61,573 nucleotides of DNA from an uncultured Alphaproteobacteria bacterium. GTDB taxonomy: Bacteria > Pseudomonadota > Alphaproteobacteria > Rhodobacterales > Rhodobacteraceae. Where the stretch lies: the NCBI GenBank assembly GCA_902531755.1, contig CACAFI010000005.1:1-61573 (forward strand), in the 5' to 3' direction. The translations under genes and the position numbers were made by a program. The notes under the pieces are model-generated. The model made no database searches and was not told the origin of the DNA. It saw only the letters and a program-made list of their open reading frames with translations. This document shows, one piece after another, positions 1 through 7,846 of this stretch. Every line of letters begins with the position of its first letter. Position 1 is the stretch's first letter.

Positions 1-351
1 CTGAGAAGTGGCCATTTTGCTATCTTCTAATGCTGTAGCCATTTGTTCTTTGATATTATTTCCACTAGTGTTCATAATTTCATCGCACTGCGACTTAGCT
101 TTTTGAAGCTCCTCCTCAATTTGCTTTTCTATCTCATTCACTCTATGCCTAATTTCTTCAGCTTTTGCTATATTCCCGTCAATAATTTTTCTTCGGTTTG
201 CGAAAATATCTTCCATTCTTGGAATAATAAAAAACTTCACTATAGCAAACAATACAACGCAAAAAACAACCAACCAAAATATTTGGTTAGGAAAGGTGGA
301 GAAATCAAGTTGAGGCATCCCCACCGTACTATTGTTTGAAGTCGAGGCCAT
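1..351 (-). CDS. atpF': F0F1 ATP synthase subunit b' (partial, C-terminus outside window)
   Basis: Peripheral-stalk subunit of the F0 sector; it links the membrane rotor housing to the F1 head. The minus-strand frame opens with ATG at 351 and stays open for 117 codons to the window edge. The start MASTSNNSTVGMPQLDF is followed by a hydrophobic helix (about residues 24-42, QIFWLVVFCVVLFAIVKFF) and a long charged helix with many K/E/R/A residues, as in b-type stalk subunits. The MPQLDF..FPNQIFW pattern is typical of alphaproteobacterial b' subunits, which normally precede a second b gene (atpF), expected just outside the window. It follows atpE by 17 bp, so it belongs to the atpI-B-E-F' operon. 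Confidence 0.9.
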   Translation of the reverse strand, partial: MASTSNNSTVGMPQLDFSTFPNQIFWLVVFCVVLFAIVKFFIIPRMEDIFANRRKIIDGNIAKAEEIRHRVNEIEKQIEEELQKAKSQCDEIMNTSGNNIKEQMATALEDSKMATSQ

Positions 352-368
352 TAAGGTTTAATTACTAA

Positions 369-608
369 TCACATCGCATACATTAATAGTAATGCAACCA
401 GAAAGCTGAAAATTCCTAAAGCTTCTGCAAATGCAATACCTATGAACATTGTTGCAGTCTGACCAGAGGCTGCGCTCGGGTTTCTAAGAGCGCCTGAAAG
501 GAAATTTCCTACAACGTGCCCAACTCCTATAGCTGCTCCGCCCATTCCTGTGCAGGCTAGACCTGCGCCTATAAGCTTTCCCATTTCTACTAAGTTTCCA
601 TCAACCAT
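369..608 (-). CDS. atpE: F0F1 ATP synthase subunit c
   Basis: Proteolipid subunit that forms the proton-driven c-ring. The 79-residue protein is a two-helix hairpin: a glycine-rich first helix ([21 protein letters not shown]) and a second helix that carries the proton-binding glutamate in the motif [11 protein letters not shown], about residue 62. Length and motifs match alphaproteobacterial AtpE. It lies 24 bp after atpB and 17 bp before the b' gene, in the standard F0 operon order. The glutamate, with no sodium-ligand pattern evident by eye, fits H+ coupling; this last point is inference. Confidence 0.96.
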   Translation of the reverse strand: MVDGNLVEMGKLIGAGLACTGMGGAAIGVGHVVGNFLSGALRNPSAASGQTATMFIGIAFAEALGIFSFLVALLLMYAM

Positions 609-632
609 AATATTGCTCCTTTATAAAAATTA

Positions 633-1376
633 TTAGTGACCTGGATGCAAAGCATCATTCAAGTAAACGCAAGTTAATATAGTAAACACATACGCCTGTA
701 TTACTACAACAAGCATTTCGAGTCCATAAACTGCTGTAATTGCAAATATAGGTGCTATTGCGCCCAATCCTAAGGCTCCAGCAAACCCTGCAAATACCTT
801 TATAACTGCATGTCCCGCCATCATGTTTCCGGCAAGTCTTATAGAATGACTCACAGGTCTTACAAAATAAGATATTAACTCTATGATCAACAAGATAGGC
901 CTTAAGGCTAGAGGGGCACTGCTTATCCAAAAAAGACTAAAAAATCCAAAACCATTCTTCAGAAAACCTATTACCGTAACCGCAATAAAAACGGAGAGCG
1001 CAAGAAACCCTGTTACTGCGATATGACTAGTGTAAGTAAAACTATAGGGCAATAGACCTAGAACGTTACCAAACAATATTAGAATGAATAAGGTAAATAT
1101 ATATGGAAAGTACCTAAGCCCCTCTTGCCCAGCTATATCGATAATCATATCTCTAATGAAAAAATACATTAGTTCAGCAACAGACTGTAGACGCCCGGGG
1201 ACTAATTGATGCTTACGTGATCCATATATAAAGACAAATGATATTGACGCTAAACTAATAAGCATCCATAAGGCTTGGTTTGTAAAAGAATACCATTCCA
1301 AGCTCTCTCCTGTTAGAATGGGATCTATTATAAATTGATCCATCGGGTGAATATTAAAAGCTGACTGTTTTTCCAT
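633..1376 (-). CDS. atpB: F0F1 ATP synthase subunit a
   Basis: Stator subunit that forms the two proton half-channels next to the c-ring. The 247-residue, strongly hydrophobic protein contains the conserved helix [19 protein letters not shown], whose arginine is the essential residue facing the c-ring glutamate, and the typical C-terminal helix [21 protein letters not shown]. The length is normal for alphaproteobacteria. The gene starts 11 bp after atpI ends and lies 24 bp before atpE, within one minus-strand operon. Confidence 0.97.
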   Translation of the reverse strand: MEKQSAFNIHPMDQFIIDPILTGESLEWYSFTNQALWMLISLASISFVFIYGSRKHQLVPGRLQSVAELMYFFIRDMIIDIAGQEGLRYFPYIFTLFILILFGNVLGLLPYSFTYTSHIAVTGFLALSVFIAVTVIGFLKNGFGFFSLFWISSAPLALRPILLIIELISYFVRPVSHSIRLAGNMMAGHAVIKVFAGFAGALGLGAIAPIFAITAVYGLEMLVVVIQAYVFTILTCVYLNDALHPGH

Positions 1377-1387
1377 CTATTTATACG

Positions 1388-1684
1388 CTATAAGTTGTTC
1401 GTTTCATTCATTTTTTTTGCTGTAGCTATCATTGTCTTCACCCCAGCAATAAACCCTAGAAGAGAAAATACTATCAAAAATACTGGCTCACTCCCGACAA
1501 GGTAGTCAATCGCCATACCCAAGCCTATGCCTAAAAGCATCCCTGTCACAAGCTCAATAACCATCCTCCATCCGTCGTTTTGAGTTCTCAGTCGTCTTGG
1601 ACCATCTCTTTCTTTTTTAGACTTAAACTCCTCTAATTTTTTATCTAATTTTTCCAAATTCACTTTTTTGGAGTTTTCATTCAT
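1388..1684 (-). CDS. atpI: ATP synthase protein I
   Basis: Small membrane protein at the head of the F0 operon, thought in other bacteria to help assemble the c-ring or to support cation uptake for the synthase. The 98-residue protein has a charged N-terminal half (about residues 1-40, many K/E/R) and two predicted membrane helices (about 42-62 and 68-88), the glycine-rich first one being VTGMLLGIGLGMAIDYLVG. This is the alphaproteobacterial AtpI architecture. It is the first gene of the operon; its promoter should lie in the 76-bp gap to the transglycosylase gene. Confidence 0.88.
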   Translation of the reverse strand: MNENSKKVNLEKLDKKLEEFKSKKERDGPRRLRTQNDGWRMVIELVTGMLLGIGLGMAIDYLVGSEPVFLIVFSLLGFIAGVKTMIATAKKMNETNNL

Positions 1685-1760
1685 TATAAAATTTCTTTGT
1701 GTTTTTCAACTAAGTGAACGTTATAAAGACATGGTAGTCTAGTCAACCTTAATTTGAGAG

Positions 1761-2336
1761 CTACATGCATTTTTTAAGCTGCCTATCAAATATTTTTTTA
1801 TTACTAGCCGTTTTTTTTGCCACCGCTAACAGGCCTTTTTTACTTTTGTACGCCCCTGTTTTAAATCCTGCCTGACCTTGGTGATAGGCAAGATATTGAA
1901 GGTAAGCATTGTTTTTCGATATTCCTAACAATCTATTAGTTTTATCCACATACCATCCGATGAAGTTTGTTGAGTGCGCAAAATTAGATCTTCTGTGATA
2001 TTTATTTCCAGTGCTTCTCTTATATTCTTTCCATGTTCCATCTAGCGCTTGAGAGTATCCATAGGCTGATGAAATTCTGCCTGAGGGGATTAAACCAAGA
2101 AAATACTTCCTTTGAGTTCGAGCAGTCGGTCGGAAATTGGACTCCGTTTTTATAAATGAAAGTTGCATTCCTGGGCTAACCCCCCATTTTCTTTCCGTCT
2201 TTTTTAATGCAGATCGCCAACTTTTTTTCTGATTTATTATTGAGCATGCATCTTCCTGATTTTTTGGAATACCCACACAGCCAGAGATTAGGAAGGAATT
2301 GAGCAGAATAAAAATGAAAAAAGTTTTTTTTAACAT
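1761..2336 (-). CDS. Small SLT-type lytic transglycosylase lipoprotein
   Basis: Probable outer-membrane-anchored enzyme that cleaves the MurNAc-GlcNAc bond of peptidoglycan. A lipoprotein signal peptide ends in the lipobox LISGC (cysteine about residue 20). The SLT-like domain begins near residue 50; FIKTESNF supplies the candidate catalytic glutamate (about E65), followed by SSAYGYSQALDGTWKEY, which corresponds to the G-x-x-Q motif of SLT enzymes, and the late AYHQGQAGFKTGAY, which matches the conserved tyrosine/glycine region. At 191 residues it is much smaller than Slt70-type enzymes. It stands alone downstream of nothing obvious and is transcribed divergently from hspQ. Confidence 0.82.
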   Translation of the reverse strand: MLKKTFFIFILLNSFLISGCVGIPKNQEDACSIINQKKSWRSALKKTERKWGVSPGMQLSFIKTESNFRPTARTQRKYFLGLIPSGRISSAYGYSQALDGTWKEYKRSTGNKYHRRSNFAHSTNFIGWYVDKTNRLLGISKNNAYLQYLAYHQGQAGFKTGAYKSKKGLLAVAKKTASNKKIFDRQLKKCM

Positions 2337-2389
2337 AGAAAGTTATTGTATTTAGATTGCTAGTTATTTTATTATTGAATAGTTTTTGT

Positions 2390-2417
2390 CTTGTATCTTT
2401 TTTAAATTCGATTATCT
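2390..2417 (+). promoter_or_regulatory. Candidate heat-shock (RpoH-like) promoter of hspQ
   Basis: CTTG at 2390-2393 is followed after exactly 17 bases by ATTATCT (2411-2417), which resembles the alphaproteobacterial RpoH pattern CTTG-N17-CYTATNT apart from its first base. It lies 33 bp upstream of the hspQ start. The match is short and the region is very AT-rich, so chance is a real possibility. Confidence 0.28.
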
Positions 2418-2450
2418 AAAAGTCAAAGGTTTTGATCTAGAAGGTTGAAA

Positions 2451-2777
2451 ATGCTAAACAGAAATGCAAAATTTTCTATAGGGGAGGTTGTAAAACATCG
2501 AATACACCCTTTTAGGGGAGTTATATTTGACGTAGATCCAACTTTTGATAACACTGAGGAATGGTGGAATTCGATCCCTGAAAATCATAGGCCGAAAAAA
2601 GACCAGCCATTCTACCATCTTTTGGCTGAGAACGATTCGAGTTATTACATTGCTTACGTATCTGAACAAAATTTACTTTACGATGACAGTGGAGAGCCCA
2701 TCGGGCATCCCGAAGTAAAGCAATTATTCGGTCGCTTATCTGAGGGTCGATATCTTTTATCGGATATAATGCATTGA
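2451..2777 (+). CDS. hspQ: Heat shock protein HspQ (YccV-like, hemimethylated-DNA-binding family)
   Basis: Family members promote degradation of denatured DnaA and act as specificity factors for Lon in enterobacteria; the fold was also described as a hemimethylated-DNA-binding domain. The 108-residue protein contains the hallmark stretches FSIGEVVKHRIHPFRGVIFDVDP, then YHLLAENDSSYYIAYVSEQNLL and the terminal FGRLSEGRYLL. I chose ATG 2451 rather than the in-frame TTG at 2445 because AAGG at 2441-2444 gives a normal spacing to the ATG and would be too close to the TTG. The gene is single and divergent from the transglycosylase. Confidence 0.9.
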   Translation: MLNRNAKFSIGEVVKHRIHPFRGVIFDVDPTFDNTEEWWNSIPENHRPKKDQPFYHLLAENDSSYYIAYVSEQNLLYDDSGEPIGHPEVKQLFGRLSEGRYLLSDIMH

Positions 2778-2784
2778 GGGCGAA

Positions 2785-4371
2785 CTAACATCCCAGTGCA
2801 CATCCATCTTTTCTAGGGTCCGACGCACCTACCAATACACCAGAAGAGTCAATTCGGACTAATTGTGCCCCACCGATAGGAATAGTTGCTTCTTCAACTT
2901 TATAACCAATATTTAATAGTTTGTCTCTTGTTTCTTTGGGGTAACCTCGTTCTAAATTTAATACTCCATCGAAATAGAAGCTTCTTGGAAAGTTTAAAGA
3001 TTCTTGTAATTCCATGCCGTAATCTTTTATATTACTTAGTATTCTCGCATGACCATTTGCTTGGTATTGCCCACCCATAACCCCAAATGGCATCATGCTC
3101 CCATCTTTTTCTTTAAGAATGGCAGGAATTATAGTGTGCAGAGGTCTTTTTCCACCTAACAATTCATTTGGGTGATTTTTCTTTAAAACAAAGCCAGCGC
3201 CACGGTTGTGAAAAAGCAAGCCATATTTTTTAGAACATAAGCCTGAACCAAATGCATGAAAAGTCGAGAAAATCAAGGATATTGCATTTCCTGCATTATC
3301 TGCTGCACAAATTAAGACAGTATCTTTATTTCGAGTAAAAAAATTGTCTTGGAGATTGTCATTTAATAATTTTCCTAAAGATACCTCTTTCGACAATTGT
3401 TCCAAATATGATCCGTCTAAAAATACATTTTGTTTGATTTCTGAAAAACTGGGATCTCCAATAAAGTTATTCCTTGCAGAATATGCTAATTTAGCTATTT
3501 CAGCCTCTAAGTGAACTCTTTCATAGGAGCCAGCATTAAATTTCTCAATATTACAATATTCCATTAGTTTCTTCATCATTATAGCTGTTACACCCTGTCC
3601 ATTTGGGGGCAACTCTATTAATGTACTTCCATCTTTCAGACCTGCATAAACTGGATCAACATATTGAACTTTAACGTTGTCGAAATCAGCGAGGGTATGT
3701 ACTCCGCCTAACTCCCTTAAAGAGTTTACAAGGTCAATTGTAATATCTGACTGATAAAAACCTTTTGAGCCGTGAGCAGCTATTTGTCTTAGTACCTCAG
3801 CCTGCATGGGTGCTTTAAATAAAGAACCGGCTTTATATGGCTTTCCAGAATTTAGATAAAACTTCTCAGATGACCCAATGAGCTTTTTTCTGTGTGTTTC
3901 CCAGTCAAAGGAAACACGGGGGCTCACTACTACACCCTCTTCAGCATATTTTATTGGCTTTGTGCATAGTTCTTTTAAACCTAAATCCCCAAACTTTTCT
4001 GCAACCTCTTCAAAAAGAGCTACTGCACCGGGAACAGTAACAGCGTGAGCACTATTTAATGGAATTTCTTTCATATTTTTTGAGAGCAGGGTTTCACTAG
4101 TCAAGGACATTGGTGCCATGCCGGACCCATTTAAACCGATAATACTTTCAGATTTTTTTGATTTAATAATTGCAAATGCGTCTCCAAATAAACCTGTAGA
4201 CTGTGGTTCACACAAAACAAGCATAAGGGCAGCAGTAATTGCTGCATCGATCGCATTTCCTCCTTTGCTCATGGCGTCAAGCCCTATTTTTGCTGCTAGA
4301 GGGTGAGAAGTAGCTATCATTCCATTTGATGAAAAGACTTCGGATCGGTCAGGTTTTTGAAAGTCCCGCAT
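2785..4371 (-). CDS. ggt: Gamma-glutamyltransferase family protein
   Basis: Ntn-hydrolase of the GGT family, which transfers or hydrolyses gamma-glutamyl groups (glutathione and analogues). The 528-residue precursor has the N-terminal GMIATSHPLAAKIGLDAMSKGGNAIDAAIT, the middle PPNGQG motif, the autocleavage region ending in a threonine (about T351, in DTVLICAADNAGNAIS) that would become the small-subunit nucleophile, and the later FGSGL and GGKRPLHTIIPAI motifs. The nucleophile is TV rather than the common TT, and there is no signal peptide, so this resembles the cytoplasmic YwrD-like subgroup; true substrate is unknown. It converges with hspQ (7 bp gap) and follows the DUF2794 gene by 11 bp, so those two are probably cotranscribed. 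Confidence 0.88.
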   Translation of the reverse strand: MRDFQKPDRSEVFSSNGMIATSHPLAAKIGLDAMSKGGNAIDAAITAALMLVLCEPQSTGLFGDAFAIIKSKKSESIIGLNGSGMAPMSLTSETLLSKNMKEIPLNSAHAVTVPGAVALFEEVAEKFGDLGLKELCTKPIKYAEEGVVVSPRVSFDWETHRKKLIGSSEKFYLNSGKPYKAGSLFKAPMQAEVLRQIAAHGSKGFYQSDITIDLVNSLRELGGVHTLADFDNVKVQYVDPVYAGLKDGSTLIELPPNGQGVTAIMMKKLMEYCNIEKFNAGSYERVHLEAEIAKLAYSARNNFIGDPSFSEIKQNVFLDGSYLEQLSKEVSLGKLLNDNLQDNFFTRNKDTVLICAADNAGNAISLIFSTFHAFGSGLCSKKYGLLFHNRGAGFVLKKNHPNELLGGKRPLHTIIPAILKEKDGSMMPFGVMGGQYQANGHARILSNIKDYGMELQESLNFPRSFYFDGVLNLERGYPKETRDKLLNIGYKVEEATIPIGGAQLVRIDSSGVLVGASDPRKDGCALGC

Positions 4372-4382
4372 TAGATTTATTC

Positions 4383-4688
4383 CTATACTAAGTTTAGCTT
4401 GAGCTCTTTATGTTTTAATACTCTTAGCGTAGATTTTAGATCATTAGAACACTTTATTATTCTTCCATCCATTGCAACCAACGAATAAAGTCTACCGTAT
4501 TTTGAGTTTTTGGGCGTCTTCTTGATACTAAAGAGAGCCCAGTCAGAGTTTTTTCTATAAACAGAAAAAACTACAAACTCTCTCAAAAAAGATATGCTGT
4601 AGTCTTTCCACAGACCTTGAGATACCATTACTCCGTAAAGTTGTAAAATTTGATTGAGCTCTACTTTTTCAAAACGTGCTTGTTTCAT
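4383..4688 (-). CDS. DUF2794 family protein
   Basis: Conserved alphaproteobacterial protein of unknown function. The 101 residues include FEKVELNQILQLYGVMVSQG, a central FLREFVVFSVYRK segment and ALFSIKKTPKNSKYGRLYSLVAMDGRIIKC, which I recognise as the DUF2794 pattern. No membrane helix or signal peptide is visible, so it is probably cytoplasmic. It lies just downstream (8 bp) of tRNA-Ala and 11 bp before the GGT gene on the same strand. Confidence 0.75.
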   Translation of the reverse strand: MKQARFEKVELNQILQLYGVMVSQGLWKDYSISFLREFVVFSVYRKNSDWALFSIKKTPKNSKYGRLYSLVAMDGRIIKCSNDLKSTLRVLKHKELKLNLV

Positions 4689-4696
4689 TTGCTACT

Positions 4697-4772
<76 letters not shown>

Positions 4773-4816
4773 TTTTTCTTTTTATTAAAGTTTAGCATTA
4801 AAACAATTATTTGAAA

Positions 4817-5161
4817 TTAGTTTTCTTCACTCTCATTGGAAGGAACATCGGTGATCTCTTCAAGCGGAACTGTATCCTGATCATCCTCCTCTAAAAGCTC
4901 GTCATCTAATTCAGAAGAATCATCTTCCTCTTCCAATATTAAACCATCTTCAATAGTCAGCAATTCATCCGACTCTTCAAACTTTGAGTCCTTTAAATTT
5001 TCTTCGCTTTTTCTAGTTGTTTTGGTTTTTTCTGATGTAGACTTATCAAGTGTGATTTCTTTACCGGTATATGGGCTTATCACAGGGCTATTATTAAGAT
5101 CATAAAAGCGTTTGCCGGTCTCAGGACAAATTCTTTTTGTCCCCCATTCTTCTTTTGCCAT
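4817..5161 (-). CDS. TIGR02300 (FYDLN acid domain) family protein
   Basis: Alphaproteobacterial protein of unknown function. The N-terminal MAKEEWGTKRICPETGKRFYDLN and the following PVISPYTG form the hallmark FYDLN domain, about residues 1-40. The rest is strongly acidic and low in complexity: runs of D, E and S from about residue 60 to the end, including SDELLTIEDGLILEEEDDSS. A similar acidic tail is usual for the family and suggests a disordered protein. Only one cysteine pair member is visible in the first domain (RICPETG), so zinc binding is not obvious. It stands alone between tRNA-Ala and lpd. Confidence 0.85.
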   Translation of the reverse strand: MAKEEWGTKRICPETGKRFYDLNNSPVISPYTGKEITLDKSTSEKTKTTRKSEENLKDSKFEESDELLTIEDGLILEEEDDSSELDDELLEEDDQDTVPLEEITDVPSNESEEN

Positions 5162-5250
5162 TACCTTATCTCCTAGCTATTAGTTGCCTTGGATGTTGAT
5201 AAATGTTTGTTAATTAATTTGCAAGAAATTAAATAAAGGATTTCAAAATA

Positions 5251-6639
5251 TCAAGAATGAATTGCACCTACCCCGCAAGCAAGCGCTGCCTCGCGTACCG
5301 CTTCTGAAAAAGTTGGGTGGGCATGGCAAGTTCTTGCTAAATCTTCAGTACTCGCACCAAATTCCATTGCAACGCATACTTCGTGAATTAGATCACCTGC
5401 ACCAGGACCTATAATGTGAGCGCCTAAAATTTTATCATTATTAGAGTCGGCTATAATTTTTACAAAACCGCTATTGGAAAAAACTGTCTTTGCACGCCCA
5501 TTGCCCATAAATGAAAATTTTCCAACTTTTACTTGTATACCTTCTTCCTTTAATTCATTTTCTGTTTTTCCAACCGAAGCAACCTCTGGATCAGTGTAAA
5601 CAACGCTTGGAATTACTTGAAAATTCACGTGTCCAGCTTGTCCCGCAATTATTTCAGCAACGGCTATACCTTCTTCTTCCGCTTTGTGGGCTAACATTGG
5701 TCCTGATGTCACATCACCTATAGCAAATATATTTGTTGCAGTTGTTCTCCAATTGCTATCAGTTTCAATTTGGCCTTTAGGATTCAACACCACTCCAATG
5801 TTTTCGAGTTTGAGGTTTTTAGTGAAAGGTTTTCTTCCTGTAGCCACTAAAACTACATCCGCAGACAATTCATTATGATCATTGGACTCTACTTGCTCAA
5901 AAGTAACTTTCACGCCTTTTTTTTCTTTTGCTATCATCGAAACAGAGCAATTCAAGTGGAACTTAAAGCCCTGTTTTTGCAATATAGATTTAAAGTTTTT
6001 TGATATATCGTGATCCATACCATTTAAAACTTTATCAAAGAATTCCAAGACAGTTACTTCAGTTCCAAGACGACTATATATTGAACCCATTTCCAAACCT
6101 ATAACACCTGCACCAACAATTATCATTTTTTCTGGGATTTTCTTTAATTCCAATGCACCAGTTGAAGATACAATCACTTTTTCATCAAATTCAATGTTCT
6201 TAATGCTCGTAGCCTCAGAGCCAGTAGCGATAACAAAATAGGTTGCCTCAAAATTTTTATTATCAACGCTGATTGTATTTTGATTGAGAAAGCTAGCCCA
6301 ACCATTTATTAGAGTAATTTTATTTTTTTTAAATAGGTATTCTATCCCCTTAGTATTATCTTTTATCATACTCTCTTTATAGCTAAGCATTTTACTCCAG
6401 TTCACAACAGGTGGATCTACTTCTATTCCCATTTTAGAAAAATTTTCTACTGAATTGTGATAGTTGTGGGAAGCGTTTAGAAGTGCTTTTGAGGGAATAC
6501 ACCCTACATTTAAACAGGTACCCCCAAGTGTAGTATTCCCTTCAACGCAAGCAACCTTTATACCCAGCTGAGCTAGTTTTATTGCGCACACATATCCGCC
6601 TGGTCCACTACCAATAACTATCACATCGAATTTTTCCAT
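5251..6639 (-). CDS. lpd: Dihydrolipoyl dehydrogenase (E3)
   Basis: FAD enzyme that reoxidises dihydrolipoyl groups with NAD+, here most likely serving the 2-oxoglutarate dehydrogenase complex encoded beside it. The 462 residues show the FAD-binding GSGPGG (10-15), the redox disulfide CLNVGC (C42 and C47), the NAD-binding [18 protein letters not shown], the second FAD motif [19 protein letters not shown], and the C-terminal catalytic [13 protein letters not shown]. Full length for the family. It is the last gene of mdh-sucC-sucD-sucA-sucB-lpd, 22 bp after sucB. Confidence 0.97.
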   Translation of the reverse strand: MEKFDVIVIGSGPGGYVCAIKLAQLGIKVACVEGNTTLGGTCLNVGCIPSKALLNASHNYHNSVENFSKMGIEVDPPVVNWSKMLSYKESMIKDNTKGIEYLFKKNKITLINGWASFLNQNTISVDNKNFEATYFVIATGSEATSIKNIEFDEKVIVSSTGALELKKIPEKMIIVGAGVIGLEMGSIYSRLGTEVTVLEFFDKVLNGMDHDISKNFKSILQKQGFKFHLNCSVSMIAKEKKGVKVTFEQVESNDHNELSADVVLVATGRKPFTKNLKLENIGVVLNPKGQIETDSNWRTTATNIFAIGDVTSGPMLAHKAEEEGIAVAEIIAGQAGHVNFQVIPSVVYTDPEVASVGKTENELKEEGIQVKVGKFSFMGNGRAKTVFSNSGFVKIIADSNNDKILGAHIIGPGAGDLIHEVCVAMEFGASTEDLARTCHAHPTFSEAVREAALACGVGAIHS

Positions 6640-6661
6640 TTGAAACCCTTAATTTTAAAAT

Positions 6662-7825
6662 TTATAGATCAATCAATAATCGACGGGGGTCTTCCAAGTT
6701 TTCTTTTACCCTGACTAAAAATGTAACAGCACCCTTTCCATCTACAATACGATGGTCATAACTCAGGGCAAGATACATCATAGGTCGTATCTCAATTTTT
6801 CCATCAATAGCCATCGGTCTTTCTTGAATTTTATGCATTCCAAGTATGCCTGACTCGGGCGAATTGAGGATAGGAGAGGACATTAGAGATCCATATATAC
6901 CACCGTTAGATATAGTAAAAGTTCCACCAGTCATATCTGCCATAGATAGCTTGCCATCTCTTGCTAGTAAGCCCATCTCATTAATTTCCTTTTCTATATC
7001 AGAGAAGCTCAGGGCATCAGCATTTTTTAAAACTGGTACAACTAAACCGTTATCTGTTCCCACCGCTACTCCCATATTGACGTATTGCTTGTATATTATG
7101 TGGTCGCCATCTATTTGGGCATTAACCTCGGGTACTTCTTCTAGAGCTTTACAGCAAGCCTTTACAAAAAATGACATAAATCCAAGTTTTACCCCATGTT
7201 TTGAGAAGAATTGATCTTTAAACTCACTTCTTATTTTTAGAATAGCCGTCATATCTGCTTCATTGTATGTTGTTAGCATCGCAGCAGTGTTTTGAGATTC
7301 TTTGAGCCTTCGAGCTATTGTTTGTCTCAATCTTGTCATTTTTACTTTTTCTTCTGATCCCATTGAGGGCGTTGGGCTTGTCTTTGTATTTTGATTGTTT
7401 GGCAAGCTAATTACATCCTCTTTCATAATCCGACCCTCTCTGCCAGAGCCTTTCAAGGAGCTCGGATCAATATTTTTTTCCTTCATTATCTTTTCTGCAG
7501 AAGGAGCGTTTTTATAGTTCTTTGGTTTTTCAGGGATATTTTTTTCGGCAGTTTTAATATTTGACATTTCGTTCGTTTCTACCTCTGCTGCGCCTTCCTC
7601 TAATATAGCCAGTATTGCATCTAACTCTACTGTCTCTCCTTCCTTAACAATAATTTTTGAGATAACACCGTTTATAGTACTTGGTACTTCGATAGTGACT
7701 TTATCTGTTTCGAGTTCGCATATCATTTCATCAACCGCGACGTTGTCGCCTGCCTTCTTGAACCAAGTACCAACAGTTGCCTCGGTTACACTCTCACCTA
7801 ATGTAGGAACTTTCAACTCTATCAT
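6662..7825 (-). CDS. sucB: Dihydrolipoyllysine-residue succinyltransferase (E2 of 2-oxoglutarate dehydrogenase)
   Basis: Core of the 2-oxoglutarate dehydrogenase complex: it carries the succinyl group on lipoate and passes it to CoA. Domains in order: lipoyl domain (1-75) with lipoylation site ETDKVTIE (K42), a linker, an E3/E1-binding domain (about 103-140, [21 protein letters not shown]), a second linker, and the catalytic domain (about 160-387) with the active site [12 protein letters not shown] (H358, D362). A single lipoyl domain and 387 residues fit SucB rather than pyruvate dehydrogenase E2. It lies 21 bp after sucA and 22 bp before lpd. Confidence 0.96.
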   Translation of the reverse strand: MIELKVPTLGESVTEATVGTWFKKAGDNVAVDEMICELETDKVTIEVPSTINGVISKIIVKEGETVELDAILAILEEGAAEVETNEMSNIKTAEKNIPEKPKNYKNAPSAEKIMKEKNIDPSSLKGSGREGRIMKEDVISLPNNQNTKTSPTPSMGSEEKVKMTRLRQTIARRLKESQNTAAMLTTYNEADMTAILKIRSEFKDQFFSKHGVKLGFMSFFVKACCKALEEVPEVNAQIDGDHIIYKQYVNMGVAVGTDNGLVVPVLKNADALSFSDIEKEINEMGLLARDGKLSMADMTGGTFTISNGGIYGSLMSSPILNSPESGILGMHKIQERPMAIDGKIEIRPMMYLALSYDHRIVDGKGAVTFLVRVKENLEDPRRLLIDL

Positions 7826-7846
7826 TATAACCCCCTAAATAATGCC

